A stretch of DNA of 64,000 nt, from contig NZ_CP115671.1 of the NCBI RefSeq assembly GCF_027886425.1, positions 2,108,001 to 2,172,000 on the forward strand, read 5' to 3'. Both the position numbers and the translations under genes were made by a program. Below the pieces are notes generated by a model. The model searched no databases and was not told the DNA's origin. It was given only the letters and a program-made list of their open reading frames with translations. Positions 1 through 9,887 of this stretch are shown here, piece by piece; positions within the stretch are counted from its first letter, which is position 1, and each line of letters begins with the position of its first letter. This DNA comes from Brevundimonas vesicularis. Lineage in GTDB: Bacteria > Pseudomonadota > Alphaproteobacteria > Caulobacterales > Caulobacteraceae.

Positions 1-266
1 GCCGCAACGGCTGGATCCGTCCGGAACTGCGCGTCGGCTATCGTCAGAACATCTCGGTCGACGCTGGCGAAACCATCGCCCGCTTCGCCAGCGGCGGCCC
101 GGACTTCATCCTGTCGCCGGACGCCATCGAAGGCGGCGGACCGATCCTGGGCTTCCGCCTGAACTTCGGCAACGAACTGGGCATGCTGTCGCTGACCGGC
201 GACGCCGAGCTGCTGGAAGACTACGTCCGCTACTCGCTGCTGCTGCGGGCCAGCTTCCGCTTCTGA
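1..266 (+). CDS. C-terminal end of an autotransporter beta-barrel protein (5' partial)
   Basis: The frame open from base 3 to the TGA at 264-266 encodes about 87 residues with alternating polar and hydrophobic residues (LRVGYRQN, GFRLNFGNE, YVRYSLLLRASFRF). It ends in an aromatic Phe, the C-terminal signature that the BAM complex recognises in outer-membrane barrels. This fits the last strands of an autotransporter or similar beta-barrel domain embedded in the outer membrane. The passenger and most of the barrel lie left of the window, so the function of the whole protein cannot be told. A strong hairpin terminator follows 24 bases after the stop. Confidence 0.7.
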   Translation, partial: RNGWIRPELRVGYRQNISVDAGETIARFASGGPDFILSPDAIEGGGPILGFRLNFGNELGMLSLTGDAELLEDYVRYSLLLRASFRF

Positions 267-290
267 TCGCAGCCCGATCCAGACAAACGA

Positions 291-321
291 AAGGCCGCCG
301 GTGCGATCCGGCGGCCTTTTT
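291..321 (+). terminator. Rho-independent terminator of the autotransporter gene
   Basis: An 11-bp perfect stem (AAGGCCGCCGG, 291-301, with its complement at 308-318) closes a 6-base loop and runs into a T tract. It sits just after the barrel gene stop and abuts the 3' end of the opposing tRNA-Val. Confidence 0.85.
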
Positions 322-324
322 GTT

Positions 325-401
325 TGGTAGGCGGCGACGGGTTCGAACCGCCGACCCTCTCGGTGTAAACGAGATGCTCTGACCAGCTGAGCTAGCCGCC
401 C
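325..401 (-). tRNA. tRNA-Val (anticodon UAC)
   Basis: The reverse strand folds as a full 77-nt cloverleaf. The acceptor stem is GGGCGGC paired with GCCGCCT, the D arm is TAGCTCAG, and the anticodon loop is TTTACAC with anticodon TAC. The T loop is TTCGAAC, and discriminator A plus an encoded CCA lie at 325-328. It lies downstream of HU on the same strand. Confidence 0.97.
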
Positions 402-435
402 CCAAGGGCAGAGACGGGCTTATGCCCGTCGCGCC

Positions 436-711
436 TCAACCGTTCAAGGCACTTTTCAAACCTTCGCCCGGGCGAAAGCGCGCGGTGCGCGAGGCCGGGC
501 GCGCGACCGCCGCGCCGGTCTGCGGATTGCGCGCAACGCCAGCCTTGCGGTCTACGGCGACGAAACTGCCGAAACCGATCAGCTTCACATCCGCACCCCG
601 CGTCAGCGACTCGGTCACGCCGTCGGTAAACGCCTCCAGCGCCGTCTTGGCCTGGTCGCGGCTGATGTTCGCCGCGCTGGCCATCCGGCCGATCAGTTCC
701 GCCTTGGTCAT
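436..711 (-). CDS. hupB: HU-family nucleoid DNA-binding protein
   Basis: This is a 91-residue bacterial histone-like protein that bends and compacts DNA as a dimer. The start MTKAELIGRM at 711 is preceded by a GGAGG Shine-Dalgarno sequence, and in-frame upstream codons lack one. The family pattern is visible: an N-terminal helix pair, GFGSF, then the DNA-gripping arm with RNPQTG and a basic tail (FRPGEGLKSAL). The gene lies directly downstream of lon on the same strand, the usual lon-HU order in proteobacteria, but a strong terminator separates the two, so it probably also has its own promoter. HU and IHF share this fold; the short length and single conserved RNPxTG arm fit HU. Confidence 0.93.
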   Translation of the reverse strand: MTKAELIGRMASAANISRDQAKTALEAFTDGVTESLTRGADVKLIGFGSFVAVDRKAGVARNPQTGAAVARPASRTARFRPGEGLKSALNG

Positions 712-769
712 CCGTCCCCCTCCAGAACGAATCACTAAAGGACAGATCGGCGGTTGCGTCAAAAACGAA

Positions 770-799
770 AACGCCGCCGGTGGGGTCACCGGCGGCGTT
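770..799 (-). terminator. Rho-independent terminator of lon
   Basis: A 13-bp perfect stem (AACGCCGCCGGTG, 770-782, with 787-799) has a 4-base loop. Read on the minus strand it is followed by TTTCGTTTTTG, 18 bases beyond the lon stop codon. Confidence 0.85.
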
Positions 800-816
800 C
801 GCTGTTCAACTCGGCG

Positions 817-3213
<2,397 letters not shown>

Positions 3214-3322
3214 GATGCGTACTCCTGGGCCATTGATCATCTCCGGCCCGCCGTCAGGGTCCGCCGGGCAAGAGGCCCGACCGGCGCATGACGGCCCGTC
3301 GATTCCGACGGCGTTCGGATGA

Positions 3323-3352
3323 GTATGTGGTTTGAAAGACCCGCGGTTCAAG
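3323..3352 (-). promoter_or_regulatory. Candidate sigma-32 heat-shock promoter of lon
   Basis: On the minus strand a perfect CTTGAA (-35, 3347-3352) is followed after 16 bases by CCACATAC (3323-3330). That matches 6 of 8 positions of the alphaproteobacterial RpoH -10 consensus CCCCATAT. The predicted 5' leader is about 100 nt. lon is a classic RpoH target, so position and gene agree, but the match is by eye. Confidence 0.45.
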
Positions 3353-3494
3353 CGTGACCGCGGAACGGCCCACATCTGCGTGGCCACAAGCCCTTCCGAT
3401 CACGTCGCTTTAGGTCCGCATTACGCCCGGCGGCGCTTTCGACATGGCCGCTTTACGGGGATCGGGCGTCTTCTGCCGCTCCAAGGAGATGACC

Positions 3495-3623
3495 ATGAGC
3501 CGTTCCCACCTGCTGGCCGAGACCCTGAAACGTCCCGCCCCAGCGCCGACAACCCTTCAAATGGCGCTGACCTTCATCGGCGCCCTGTTCGGCGCCCCGA
3601 TCCGCAAGGGCTGCGCGCGATGA
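3495..3623 (+). CDS. Small hypothetical protein, first of a three-gene coupled set
   Basis: A 42-residue frame starts at an ATG with a strong AAGGAG sequence 8 bases upstream (3483-3488). It encodes MSRSHLLAETLKR followed by a short hydrophobic stretch (MALTFIGALFGAP) and a basic end (IRKGCAR), so it may lie at or in the membrane. It is too short for most annotation cut-offs. Its TGA stop overlaps the ATG of the next frame as ATGA, which implies translational coupling. No family is recognised. Support is the ribosome-binding site and the chain of overlaps. Confidence 0.55.
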   Translation: MSRSHLLAETLKRPAPAPTTLQMALTFIGALFGAPIRKGCAR

Positions 3624-3829
3624 TGCAGGGCCATGTCGAGGGCGGCGTGACCCGCGCCGCCCCTCCCCGACGATACAGGGTCGTGCCTCGCGCCAGCGGT
3701 TGGGCCGTGGCGGTCAACAACGCCTGCACCCGCCCCCTGCCCGATCGCATCTCGGCCGAACGTCTCGCCGCCCGACTTCAGGCCGAGGCCGACCGCCTGA
3801 ACCGCGACCAACATCGCCTCACACAATGA
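3620..3829 (+). CDS. Small protein, possibly DUF2188-like
   Basis: This is a 69-residue protein starting at the ATGA overlap with the previous small gene. An upstream extension of the same frame lacks a ribosome-binding site. The core YRVVPRASGWAVAVNN followed by a helical, charged tail (RLAARLQAEADRLNRDQ) resembles the pattern of DUF2188 proteins (x-V-V-P-x-x-x-G-W-A-V), a family without known function. The likeness is by eye only. The stop again overlaps the next start as ATGA, so translation of the three frames is probably linked. Confidence 0.6.
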   Translation: MMQGHVEGGVTRAAPPRRYRVVPRASGWAVAVNNACTRPLPDRISAERLAARLQAEADRLNRDQHRLTQ

Positions 3830-4020
3830 TAATGCCGCTAGCCTCACCACCCGCGTTCGAAATCCTGACGATCCAGCCTGTCGGCGATCGCTGGCGCATC
3901 ACCTCGAGCGACGGCCTGTTCGAAGGCGTCTTCACCGACGCCAAAAGCGCCGTCCGCTGCGCCAGAGCCGAGGCCGACGCCCACCCAGGCCATATCCTGA
4001 TGCTGGCCGAACCCGCCTGA
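3826..4020 (+). CDS. Small hypothetical protein, third of the coupled set
   Basis: A 64-residue frame starts at an ATG overlapping the previous stop (ATGA); a second Met two codons on is an alternative start. The sequence FEILTIQPVGDRWRITSSDG then GVFTDAKSAVRCARAEADA looks like a compact beta-hairpin plus helix. This layout is similar to the preceding protein, so the two may be distant paralogues. No function can be assigned. The gene ends 70 bases from the convergent clpX stop. Confidence 0.6.
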   Translation: MIMPLASPPAFEILTIQPVGDRWRITSSDGLFEGVFTDAKSAVRCARAEADAHPGHILMLAEPA

Positions 4021-4035
4021 TCGCCCCAGATCAAG

Positions 4036-4066
4036 AAAAAGGCCGGAGCGAGATCGCTCCGGCCTT
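4036..4066 (-). terminator. Rho-independent terminator of clpX
   Basis: A 12-bp perfect stem (AAGGCCGGAGCG, 4039-4050, with 4055-4066) has a 4-base loop. On the minus strand it is followed by TTTTT (4036-4040), 26 bases past the clpX stop. On the plus strand the tail is not T-rich, so it acts mainly for clpX. Confidence 0.88.
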
Positions 4067-4091
4067 CGTCATTTCAGGACTCTTCGCCGGT

Positions 4092-5360
4092 TCAGGCGGC
4101 GCCGTCGGCCTTCTTCTTGGAGGCTTCCGAGTAGATCAGCAGGGGCTGGGCCTTGCCGTCGATGACCTCGGCGTTGACCACCACCTCTTCGACGCCTTCG
4201 AAGGTCGGCAGTTCGAACATGGTCTCCAGCAGGATGCCTTCCAGGATCGAGCGCAGACCGCGTGCCCCGGTCTTGCGGGTGATGGCCTTTTTGGCGACGG
4301 CGATCAGAGCGTCGTCGGTGAAGGTCAGTTCGACGTTCTCCATCTCGAACAGGCGCTTGTACTGTTTCACCAGGGCGTTCTTCGGCTCGGTCAGGATCGT
4401 GACCAGCGCCGTCTCGTCCAGGTCTTCCAGCGTCGCCAGCACGGGCAGACGGCCGATAAACTCGGGGATCAGACCGAACCGCATCAGGTCGTCAGGCTCG
4501 ACACCCTTCAGGATGTCGCCCGTGCGACGTTCGTCGATCTCCTTGACCTGGGCGCCGAAGCCGATCGAGGCGCCCGCGCCACGTGCGGAAATCACTTTCT
4601 CCAGGCCGGCGAAGGCGCCGCCGACGATGAACAGGATGTTGGCGGTGTCGACCTGCAGGAATTCCTGCTGCGGATGCTTGCGACCGCCTTGCGGCGGCAC
4701 GGAGGCGACGGTGCCTTCCATGATCTTCAGCAGGGCCTGTTGCACGCCTTCGCCCGACACGTCGCGCGTGATCGAGGGGTTGTCCGACTTGCGCGATATC
4801 TTGTCGATTTCGTCGATGTAGACGATGCCGCGCTGAGCCCGCTCAACGTTGTAGTCCGACGCCTGAAGCAGCTTCAGGATGATGTTCTCGACATCCTCGC
4901 CCACATAACCGGCCTCGGTCAGGGTCGTGGCGTCGGCCATGGTGAAGGGCACGTCGATGATGCGCGCCAGCGTCTGGGCCAGCAGCGTCTTGCCCGAGCC
5001 GGTCGGCCCGATCAGCATGATGTTCGACTTGGCCAGTTCCACGTCGTTGTTCTTCGTCGCGTGGTTCAGGCGCTTGTAGTGGTTGTGGACGGCGACCGAG
5101 AGCACCTTCTTGGCGTGCGCCTGGCCGATGACATAGTCGTCCAGCACGTCGCGGATTTCCTTGGGCGTGGGCACGCCGTCGGTCGTCTTCTTGAAGCCGA
5201 TCTTGTGCTCTTCGCGGATGATGTCCATGCACAGTTCGACGCATTCATCGCAGATGAAGACGGTCGGGCCCGCGATGAGCTTGCGGACCTCGTGCTGGCT
5301 CTTTCCGCAGAACGAGCAGTAGAGGGTGCTTTTGGCGTCGGTGCCGGCTGCTTTGGTCAT
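4092..5360 (-). CDS. clpX: ATP-dependent Clp protease ATP-binding subunit ClpX
   Basis: ClpX is a hexameric AAA+ unfoldase that feeds tagged substrates such as ssrA-tagged chains and, in Caulobacter, CtrA, into ClpP. The protein is 422 residues, the standard length. The zinc-binding domain has C15, C18, C37 and C40. Walker A GPTGSGKT is at 118-125, the substrate-gripping pore loop GYVG at 151-154, and Walker B IDEID near 182-186. The start MTKAAGTDAK has AAGGG a few bases upstream. Here clpX lies about 1.2 kb upstream of clpP on the same strand, with a plus-strand HAD gene and a small minus-strand gene between them. It therefore cannot be co-transcribed with clpP as in E. coli. It has its own terminator. 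Confidence 0.98.
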   Translation of the reverse strand: MTKAAGTDAKSTLYCSFCGKSQHEVRKLIAGPTVFICDECVELCMDIIREEHKIGFKKTTDGVPTPKEIRDVLDDYVIGQAHAKKVLSVAVHNHYKRLNHATKNNDVELAKSNIMLIGPTGSGKTLLAQTLARIIDVPFTMADATTLTEAGYVGEDVENIILKLLQASDYNVERAQRGIVYIDEIDKISRKSDNPSITRDVSGEGVQQALLKIMEGTVASVPPQGGRKHPQQEFLQVDTANILFIVGGAFAGLEKVISARGAGASIGFGAQVKEIDERRTGDILKGVEPDDLMRFGLIPEFIGRLPVLATLEDLDETALVTILTEPKNALVKQYKRLFEMENVELTFTDDALIAVAKKAITRKTGARGLRSILEGILLETMFELPTFEGVEEVVVNAEVIDGKAQPLLIYSEASKKKADGAA

Positions 5361-5554
5361 AGACCCTTATCTCACTCCCGCGGGGCGGACCGAAATGGCC
5401 CGAAACGCGCTTCCCTCACATTGATTCCAGCACTCTGGATGCGAAGGTCTTCAAAAAATGACAATCACCCATCACACGTTCCGGAACAACCCCGAAGGCG
5501 GCAAGGGATTGTTGCAGTGCGTGGATGGATCAGTGTCGACGGGGATCAAGGCGA

Positions 5555-6202
5555 ATGTCTGACATGGGTATCGTGCAGGAAATACGCCAGTCCACGGCGA
5601 ATGGACCTGCCATCGTCGCCTTCGATTTCGACGGCACGCTGACGATTCGCGACAGTTTCACCGAGTTCCTGCGCTGGCGCGCCGGTCCGGGCGCCTGGGC
5701 GCTGGGGTTGGTCAAGCTGGCCCCCGCGCTGGCCGCCTATGCCAAGGATCGCGACCGGGGCCGGATCAAAGCGGCCTCCGTCAGGGAGTTCCTGCTTGGC
5801 GTGAGCCGTCAGACATTGGAAGTGGAAGCCGCAGTCTTCGCCGAAGAGATCTGGCCGCGGTTCATGCGACCCGATGCGCTTGAGGTGTGGAACGACTGGG
5901 GCGAACGCGGCGCGCACCGCGTCATCGTGACCGCGTCTCCTACGACGACCGTCGCGCCGTTCGCCCGCAAACTGGGGGCCGAGGCCCTGCTGGGCACCGA
6001 ATTCGTCTTCGACGCCAACGATCGAATCACCGGCGACTTCGCCGGCCCCAACTGTCGGGGTGAGGAGAAGGTGCGGCGGCTGAAGGCGGCCTATGGCGAG
6101 AACATGACCCTGACGGCCGCCTATGGCGACACCTCGGGTGACACCGAGATGCTGGCGATGGCCCAGCAGCCCGGCTTCAGGATCTTCCGCCAAAAGCCCT
6201 GA
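5555..6202 (+). CDS. HAD-IB family phosphatase
   Basis: This is a 215-residue cytoplasmic haloacid-dehalogenase-type phosphohydrolase. Motif I is FDFDGTLT (residues 23-30), giving the two catalytic Asp; motif II is the Thr/Ser of IVTASPT, and motif III is AYGDTSGDTEML. The order and helical cap match the HAD-IB (SerB-like) class, which hydrolyses small phosphomonoesters such as phosphoserine or lipid headgroup phosphates. The exact substrate cannot be read from sequence. The start at 5555 is supported by AAGG 7 bases upstream; a ten-residue longer frame has none. It stands alone, divergent from clpX. Confidence 0.85.
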   Translation: MSDMGIVQEIRQSTANGPAIVAFDFDGTLTIRDSFTEFLRWRAGPGAWALGLVKLAPALAAYAKDRDRGRIKAASVREFLLGVSRQTLEVEAAVFAEEIWPRFMRPDALEVWNDWGERGAHRVIVTASPTTTVAPFARKLGAEALLGTEFVFDANDRITGDFAGPNCRGEEKVRRLKAAYGENMTLTAAYGDTSGDTEMLAMAQQPGFRIFRQKP

Positions 6203-6205
6203 GGC

Positions 6206-6526
6206 TTAGTTGCCGTCGGCGTCCACATCGAACACCATCGCCTTGCCGCGCGAGGCCGGATCCCAGCCGGCCTCGATCGCCGAGGCGATAGCGGTGCGGA
6301 CAGCGTCGACGTTGACGCGCTGCTTCTCCACATCCGGTCGTCCATTGGGCCGAAGCGGCGGCGGAAATTGGACGACGGCTTCACGCTTGAAGTCCGCGTG
6401 GCGAAGGGACACAGCCATGCCCTCCCAGACGTTGCCGCCCTTGGGCTGAGGTTGGCGACGAAGCTCCCAGACGTAGCTTTCGCCATCGACATCGACCGTG
6501 CCGCTTTGATCTCGTGTAAACTGCAT
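6206..6526 (-). CDS. Conserved-looking hypothetical protein
   Basis: This 106-residue acidic, soluble protein has no signal peptide or membrane segment. It begins MQFTRDQSGTVDVDGESY and ends FDVDADGN. The mixed beta-strand and helix pattern (VWELRRQ, VAVRTAIASAIEAGWDPASRGK) suggests a small folded domain; I recognise no family. It lies downstream of clpP on the same strand but behind a clear terminator, and is tail-to-tail with the HAD gene (3 bases between stops). Codon use matches its neighbours, so I take it as a real gene. Confidence 0.7.
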   Translation of the reverse strand: MQFTRDQSGTVDVDGESYVWELRRQPQPKGGNVWEGMAVSLRHADFKREAVVQFPPPLRPNGRPDVEKQRVNVDAVRTAIASAIEAGWDPASRGKAMVFDVDADGN

Positions 6527-6550
6527 GGCGGTTCCGATAGCACAAAATGA

Positions 6551-6580
6551 AAAGGGCGCGCCGCAACGGGCGCGCCCTTT
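6551..6580 (-). terminator. Rho-independent terminator of clpP
   Basis: A 12-bp stem (AAAGGGCGCGCC, 6551-6562, with 6569-6580) has a 6-base loop. On the minus strand it runs into TCATTTTG, 18 bases past the clpP stop. Confidence 0.8.
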
Positions 6581-6598
6581 CGTCTTTCGACAGCTGTC

Positions 6599-7246
6599 TT
6601 AGTTGCCGGGCGTCTTCACGCCGTCGGCGTCAGCCTGCTCGCGGCGATCGTAAACATGGTCAACGATGCCCCAGGCCTTGGCTTCCTCGGCCGACATGAA
6701 GTGGTCGCGATCCAGGGTCTTTTCGACCTCCTCATACGTCCGACCGGTGTGATGGACATAGATCTCGTTCAGACGACGCTTGGTGTAACGGATGTCGGCG
6801 GCATGCAGTTCGATGTCCGACGCCTGACCCCGGAACCCGCCCGAGGGCTGGTGCACCATGACCCGCGCATTCGGCAGGGCGATGCGCTGGCCAGCGGCGC
6901 CCGCCGTAAGGATCAACGAGCCGGCCGAGGCCGCCATACCCATGACCACGGTCGAAACCGGGCTCTTGATGTATTGCATGGTGTCATAGATCGCGAGCGC
7001 CGAGGTCACCTGACCGCCGGGGCTGTTGATATACATGCTGATCTCCTTCTTCGGATTCTCCGATTCAAGGAACAGCAGCTGGGCGCAGATCAGTGACGCC
7101 ATACCGTCCTCGAACGGTCCCGTCAGGAAGATGATCCGCTCGCGCAGCAGGCGCGAGAAGATGTCGAAGGAGCGCTCGCCGCGGCTGGACTGCTCCACCA
7201 CCATCGGCACCAGGTTCATGTTCATCAGTTCGATCGGATCGCGCAT
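6599..7246 (-). CDS. clpP: ATP-dependent Clp protease proteolytic subunit ClpP
   Basis: ClpP is a tetradecameric serine protease chamber that works with ClpX and ClpA. The protein is 215 residues. The catalytic triad is S107 (GMAASAGSL), H132 (MVHQPSGG) and D181 (DRDHFMSAEEA), with the same spacing as E. coli ClpP. The N-terminal LVPMVVEQSSRGERSFDI is typical, including the short propeptide. The start at 7246 has GAGAAGG 7 bases upstream. A hairpin terminator follows the gene. The cell-cycle role known in Caulobacter (CtrA turnover with ClpX) is likely but inferred. Confidence 0.98.
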   Translation of the reverse strand: MRDPIELMNMNLVPMVVEQSSRGERSFDIFSRLLRERIIFLTGPFEDGMASLICAQLLFLESENPKKEISMYINSPGGQVTSALAIYDTMQYIKSPVSTVVMGMAASAGSLILTAGAAGQRIALPNARVMVHQPSGGFRGQASDIELHAADIRYTKRRLNEIYVHHTGRTYEEVEKTLDRDHFMSAEEAKAWGIVDHVYDRREQADADGVKTPGN

Positions 7247-7339
7247 TTAGCCTTCTCGGATGCAGTGGCGACGATTCAGCGTCGTCAGCCGGTTATGCTG
7301 CATATCGCGTTCGATGACACCCTGCGCAAGACGCCGGGT

Positions 7340-8254
7340 TCAATCGGACTGCGCGTCTTGCTGGTTCGCCGCTGCACGACGCCCTTTCTGTAGTCGTTCC
7401 GCGACCGCCGCCTCCTGCGCAGCAGCGGATGCGCGATCGGGCTCCGCTTCATACAGCGCCTGCAGATAGGCGCGATCCCAGTCCGTGAGGCCGGTCACGT
7501 TCTGGGGATCACCAAATAGATTCAGCACAGTGGGCTGATCGGAGTAGTCGGCGCGGGGATCGACCTGGGCCACGACGACCATCGCGGCATAGTCCATCAA
7601 AGCCGGCAAAAGCACGCCACTGGCCTTGGTCATATCAATGACGACGGTCGCAGAGTTCAGGTCATACCGCAGCGGCGACCTCATGCGGCTGACGTTCCGC
7701 GATCCAATCGAAGGCGGCTCTTCACCGGCGACACGGGCCGCCAGTTGGCCCGTGTCTGCTGAGACCGGCAGGGAAATGTGCCACCATCGCACTGGCGCAT
7801 CGCTGGTTTTGAACCGTTCCAGCGCCGCCAAACCCATGTTGGTGTTGTCGATTGGAGGACGGAAGCGACGACGCCAACCTTCCACCAGTGCCGATGCGAC
7901 GCTGGGACCATCCTCTGTGGCGATTATGAGCACATTGGCCGAGCAGCCAGGCTCGCCCACTCGAATTTCAAGGTCATGAGCGATTTCGCCGATGCGATCG
8001 GCAAGCATCTGACCGTAGGGCGCCTTCAATCCGGCGACGCTAACGCACAGCGGCGTATTCCACCGTCCAAGCCGCGCACCGGCGGGCGCGGTCGCAACAC
8101 GCTGGACAAACTGGCGCGCAGCCTGCCGCGGCGACTGACCCTCGACCGTGATTTCCTCCAGGTCTGTCGGCGGCGGCTGTCCCGGATCCTGCGCCTGCGC
8201 GCCTGCGGTAATGAGGGCGGCCAGAGCGACAGCGGAAAAAGACATTGACGACAT
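7340..8254 (-). CDS. Secreted hypothetical protein
   Basis: This 304-residue protein has a clear signal peptide (MSSMSFSAVALAALITAGAQAQ), so it is probably periplasmic. The mature part carries two Cys (LCVSVAGL and GEPGCSAN) that could form a disulphide, a central segment VRWWHISLPVS, and a hydrophobic strand VVIDMTKASGVLLPALMDYAAMVVVAQV. The C-terminal tail is Ala/Glu/Arg-rich. I recognise no enzyme motif. Similar secreted proteins of unknown role are common in Caulobacterales and sphingomonads. It sits between tig and clpP on their strand, behind the tig terminator. Confidence 0.75.
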   Translation of the reverse strand: MSSMSFSAVALAALITAGAQAQDPGQPPPTDLEEITVEGQSPRQAARQFVQRVATAPAGARLGRWNTPLCVSVAGLKAPYGQMLADRIGEIAHDLEIRVGEPGCSANVLIIATEDGPSVASALVEGWRRRFRPPIDNTNMGLAALERFKTSDAPVRWWHISLPVSADTGQLAARVAGEEPPSIGSRNVSRMRSPLRYDLNSATVVIDMTKASGVLLPALMDYAAMVVVAQVDPRADYSDQPTVLNLFGDPQNVTGLTDWDRAYLQALYEAEPDRASAAAQEAAVAERLQKGRRAAANQQDAQSD

Positions 8255-8267
8255 ACCTGAAAAGCAA

Positions 8268-8292
8268 AATGGGCCCGCACTGCGGACCCATT
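8268..8292 (-). terminator. Likely terminator of tig
   Basis: An inverted repeat (AATGGGCCCGC against GCGGACCCATT, one G-T pair) is followed on the minus strand by TTTTGCTTTT. It lies about 60 bases after the tig stop and just before the start signals of the next gene. Confidence 0.65.
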
Positions 8293-8349
8293 CGACTTAC
8301 AATCCAGACGCCACAACCGCCAGTTACGGTCGTGTAATCGAGCGGAAAA

Positions 8350-9696
8350 TCAGCCCTCGTCCTCATCTTCCTTCAGCAGCTCTGCCTTGGTGATCGGCTT
8401 GTCGGTCACGTCGGCGACGCCCACGATCAGGTCGACGACCTTCTCTTCGTAGATGGGCGCGCGCATCTGGGCGGCGGCGTTGGGGTTCTGGCGGTAGAAG
8501 TTCAGGACGGCCTGTTCTTGGCCCGGATAGTTGCGGGCTTCCTGCAGGATGGCGGCGTTCAGTTCCTGGTCGGTGACCTGGACGTTGTTGGCGCGACCGA
8601 TTTCGGCCAGCACCAGGCCCAGACGCACACGGCGTTCGGCGATCTTGCGGTATTCAGCCTTCAGATCTTCGTCCGACTTGGAGGCGTCTTCTTCCGGCAG
8701 ACGACCAGCGGTCTTGTCAGCCTCGACCTGCTGCCAGATGCCGTCGAACTCGGCGGCCACCATCTTCGGCGGCAGCGGGAAGTCGTGGGCCTCATCCAGC
8801 TGGTCCAGCAGGGCGCGCTTCAGCTTGAAACGGGCCGCGCCGGCGTACTGCTGGTCCAGGTTGGACTTCAGCAGTTCCTTCAGCTTGTCCAGCGACTCCA
8901 GACCGATGCGCGTGGCGAAATCGTCGTCGATCTTGGATTCGGCTTCCGCCTTGATGGCCTTCACCTTGATGTCGAAGGTGGCCTTCTTGCCGGCCAGATG
9001 GGCGGCTTGATAGTTCTCGGGGAAGGTGACCTCGATGGTCTTCTCGTCGCCGACCTTGGCGCCCGTCAGTTGCTCTTCGAAACCGGGGATGAAGCGGCCC
9101 GAGCCGATCACCAGGTCCGCGTCCTCGGCGGCGCCGCCTTCGAAGGGCTCGCCGTCCAGCTTGCCCAGGAAGTCGATCGTCAGTTGGTCGCCCTCGGCGG
9201 CCTTGACGGTCTTGCCCTTCTTGTCTTCGTAGGTCTTGGCCTGACCGGCCAGTTCCGTCAGGGCCTCGTCCAGATCGGCGTCCGACGCTTCGTAGGTCGG
9301 GCGCTCCAGCTTCAGGGTCTTGGGATCGACCGGCTCGAAGTCCGGCATGATTTCCAGCGACATTTCATAGGCCAGGTCTTCCTGACCGGCGATGACCTTG
9401 TCCATGTCCGAGGTCAGCTTCATCTCGGCCGGCGCGGCGGGACGGATCTTGGCCTCGTCGAGCGCCTTCTGGCTGGTTTCGTTCAGCTCGGCGTTGATGA
9501 TCTCGCCCATGAACTCACGGCCGAAGGTCTTCTTGACGTGGGCGACCGGCACCTTGCCCGGACGGAAGCCCTTCAGCTTCACCTGCGGGGCGACTTCCTT
9601 GACGCGGGCTTCGAGCTTTTCATTCAGCTCCGCGACGGGAATGGTGACCGCGATCACGCGGCTGAGGCCTTCGTTCGACTTTTCGACGACTTGCAT
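8350..9696 (-). CDS. tig: Trigger factor, ribosome-associated chaperone
   Basis: Trigger factor binds ribosomal protein L23 at the exit tunnel and shields nascent chains. The 448-residue protein has the three expected parts. The N-terminal ribosome-docking domain carries the signature GFRPGKVP at 43-50. A FKBP-type prolyl isomerase domain follows (DFLGKLDGEPFEGG, IPGFEEQLTGAKVGDE), then the long helical C-terminal arms and an acidic tail KEDEDEG. The start MQVVEKSNEG at 9696 is the conserved one; the frame stays open 45 codons upstream with no likeness. Genes tig, clpP and clpX lie in the usual order here but are separated by terminators and inserted genes. Confidence 0.97.
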   Translation of the reverse strand: MQVVEKSNEGLSRVIAVTIPVAELNEKLEARVKEVAPQVKLKGFRPGKVPVAHVKKTFGREFMGEIINAELNETSQKALDEAKIRPAAPAEMKLTSDMDKVIAGQEDLAYEMSLEIMPDFEPVDPKTLKLERPTYEASDADLDEALTELAGQAKTYEDKKGKTVKAAEGDQLTIDFLGKLDGEPFEGGAAEDADLVIGSGRFIPGFEEQLTGAKVGDEKTIEVTFPENYQAAHLAGKKATFDIKVKAIKAEAESKIDDDFATRIGLESLDKLKELLKSNLDQQYAGAARFKLKRALLDQLDEAHDFPLPPKMVAAEFDGIWQQVEADKTAGRLPEEDASKSDEDLKAEYRKIAERRVRLGLVLAEIGRANNVQVTDQELNAAILQEARNYPGQEQAVLNFYRQNPNAAAQMRAPIYEEKVVDLIVGVADVTDKPITKAELLKEDEDEG

Positions 9697-9887
9697 GGTC
9701 GGGATTCTGACGCTCTGGGGCGCATGAGCCATCGAGACGGCCGGCGCGGAATGGATAAAGCAAGAAGGCCGCCCCGTGTGGAGCGGCGCCTCGAAGCCCG
9801 CCCTTATGTCGAGAAGGGCCCGAAAGGTCAACGCGGGCGTAGTCAGAGCCGGTGGTTTCGCGGCCTTTGCGTGGCTATGTTGACCAA

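Noticed and set aside
5478..5487. Palindrome GTTCCGGAAC between clpX and the HAD gene
   Set aside because: Only 10 bp, with no matching -10 at sigma-EcfG spacing and no LexA-type direct repeat; likely chance in GC-rich DNA.
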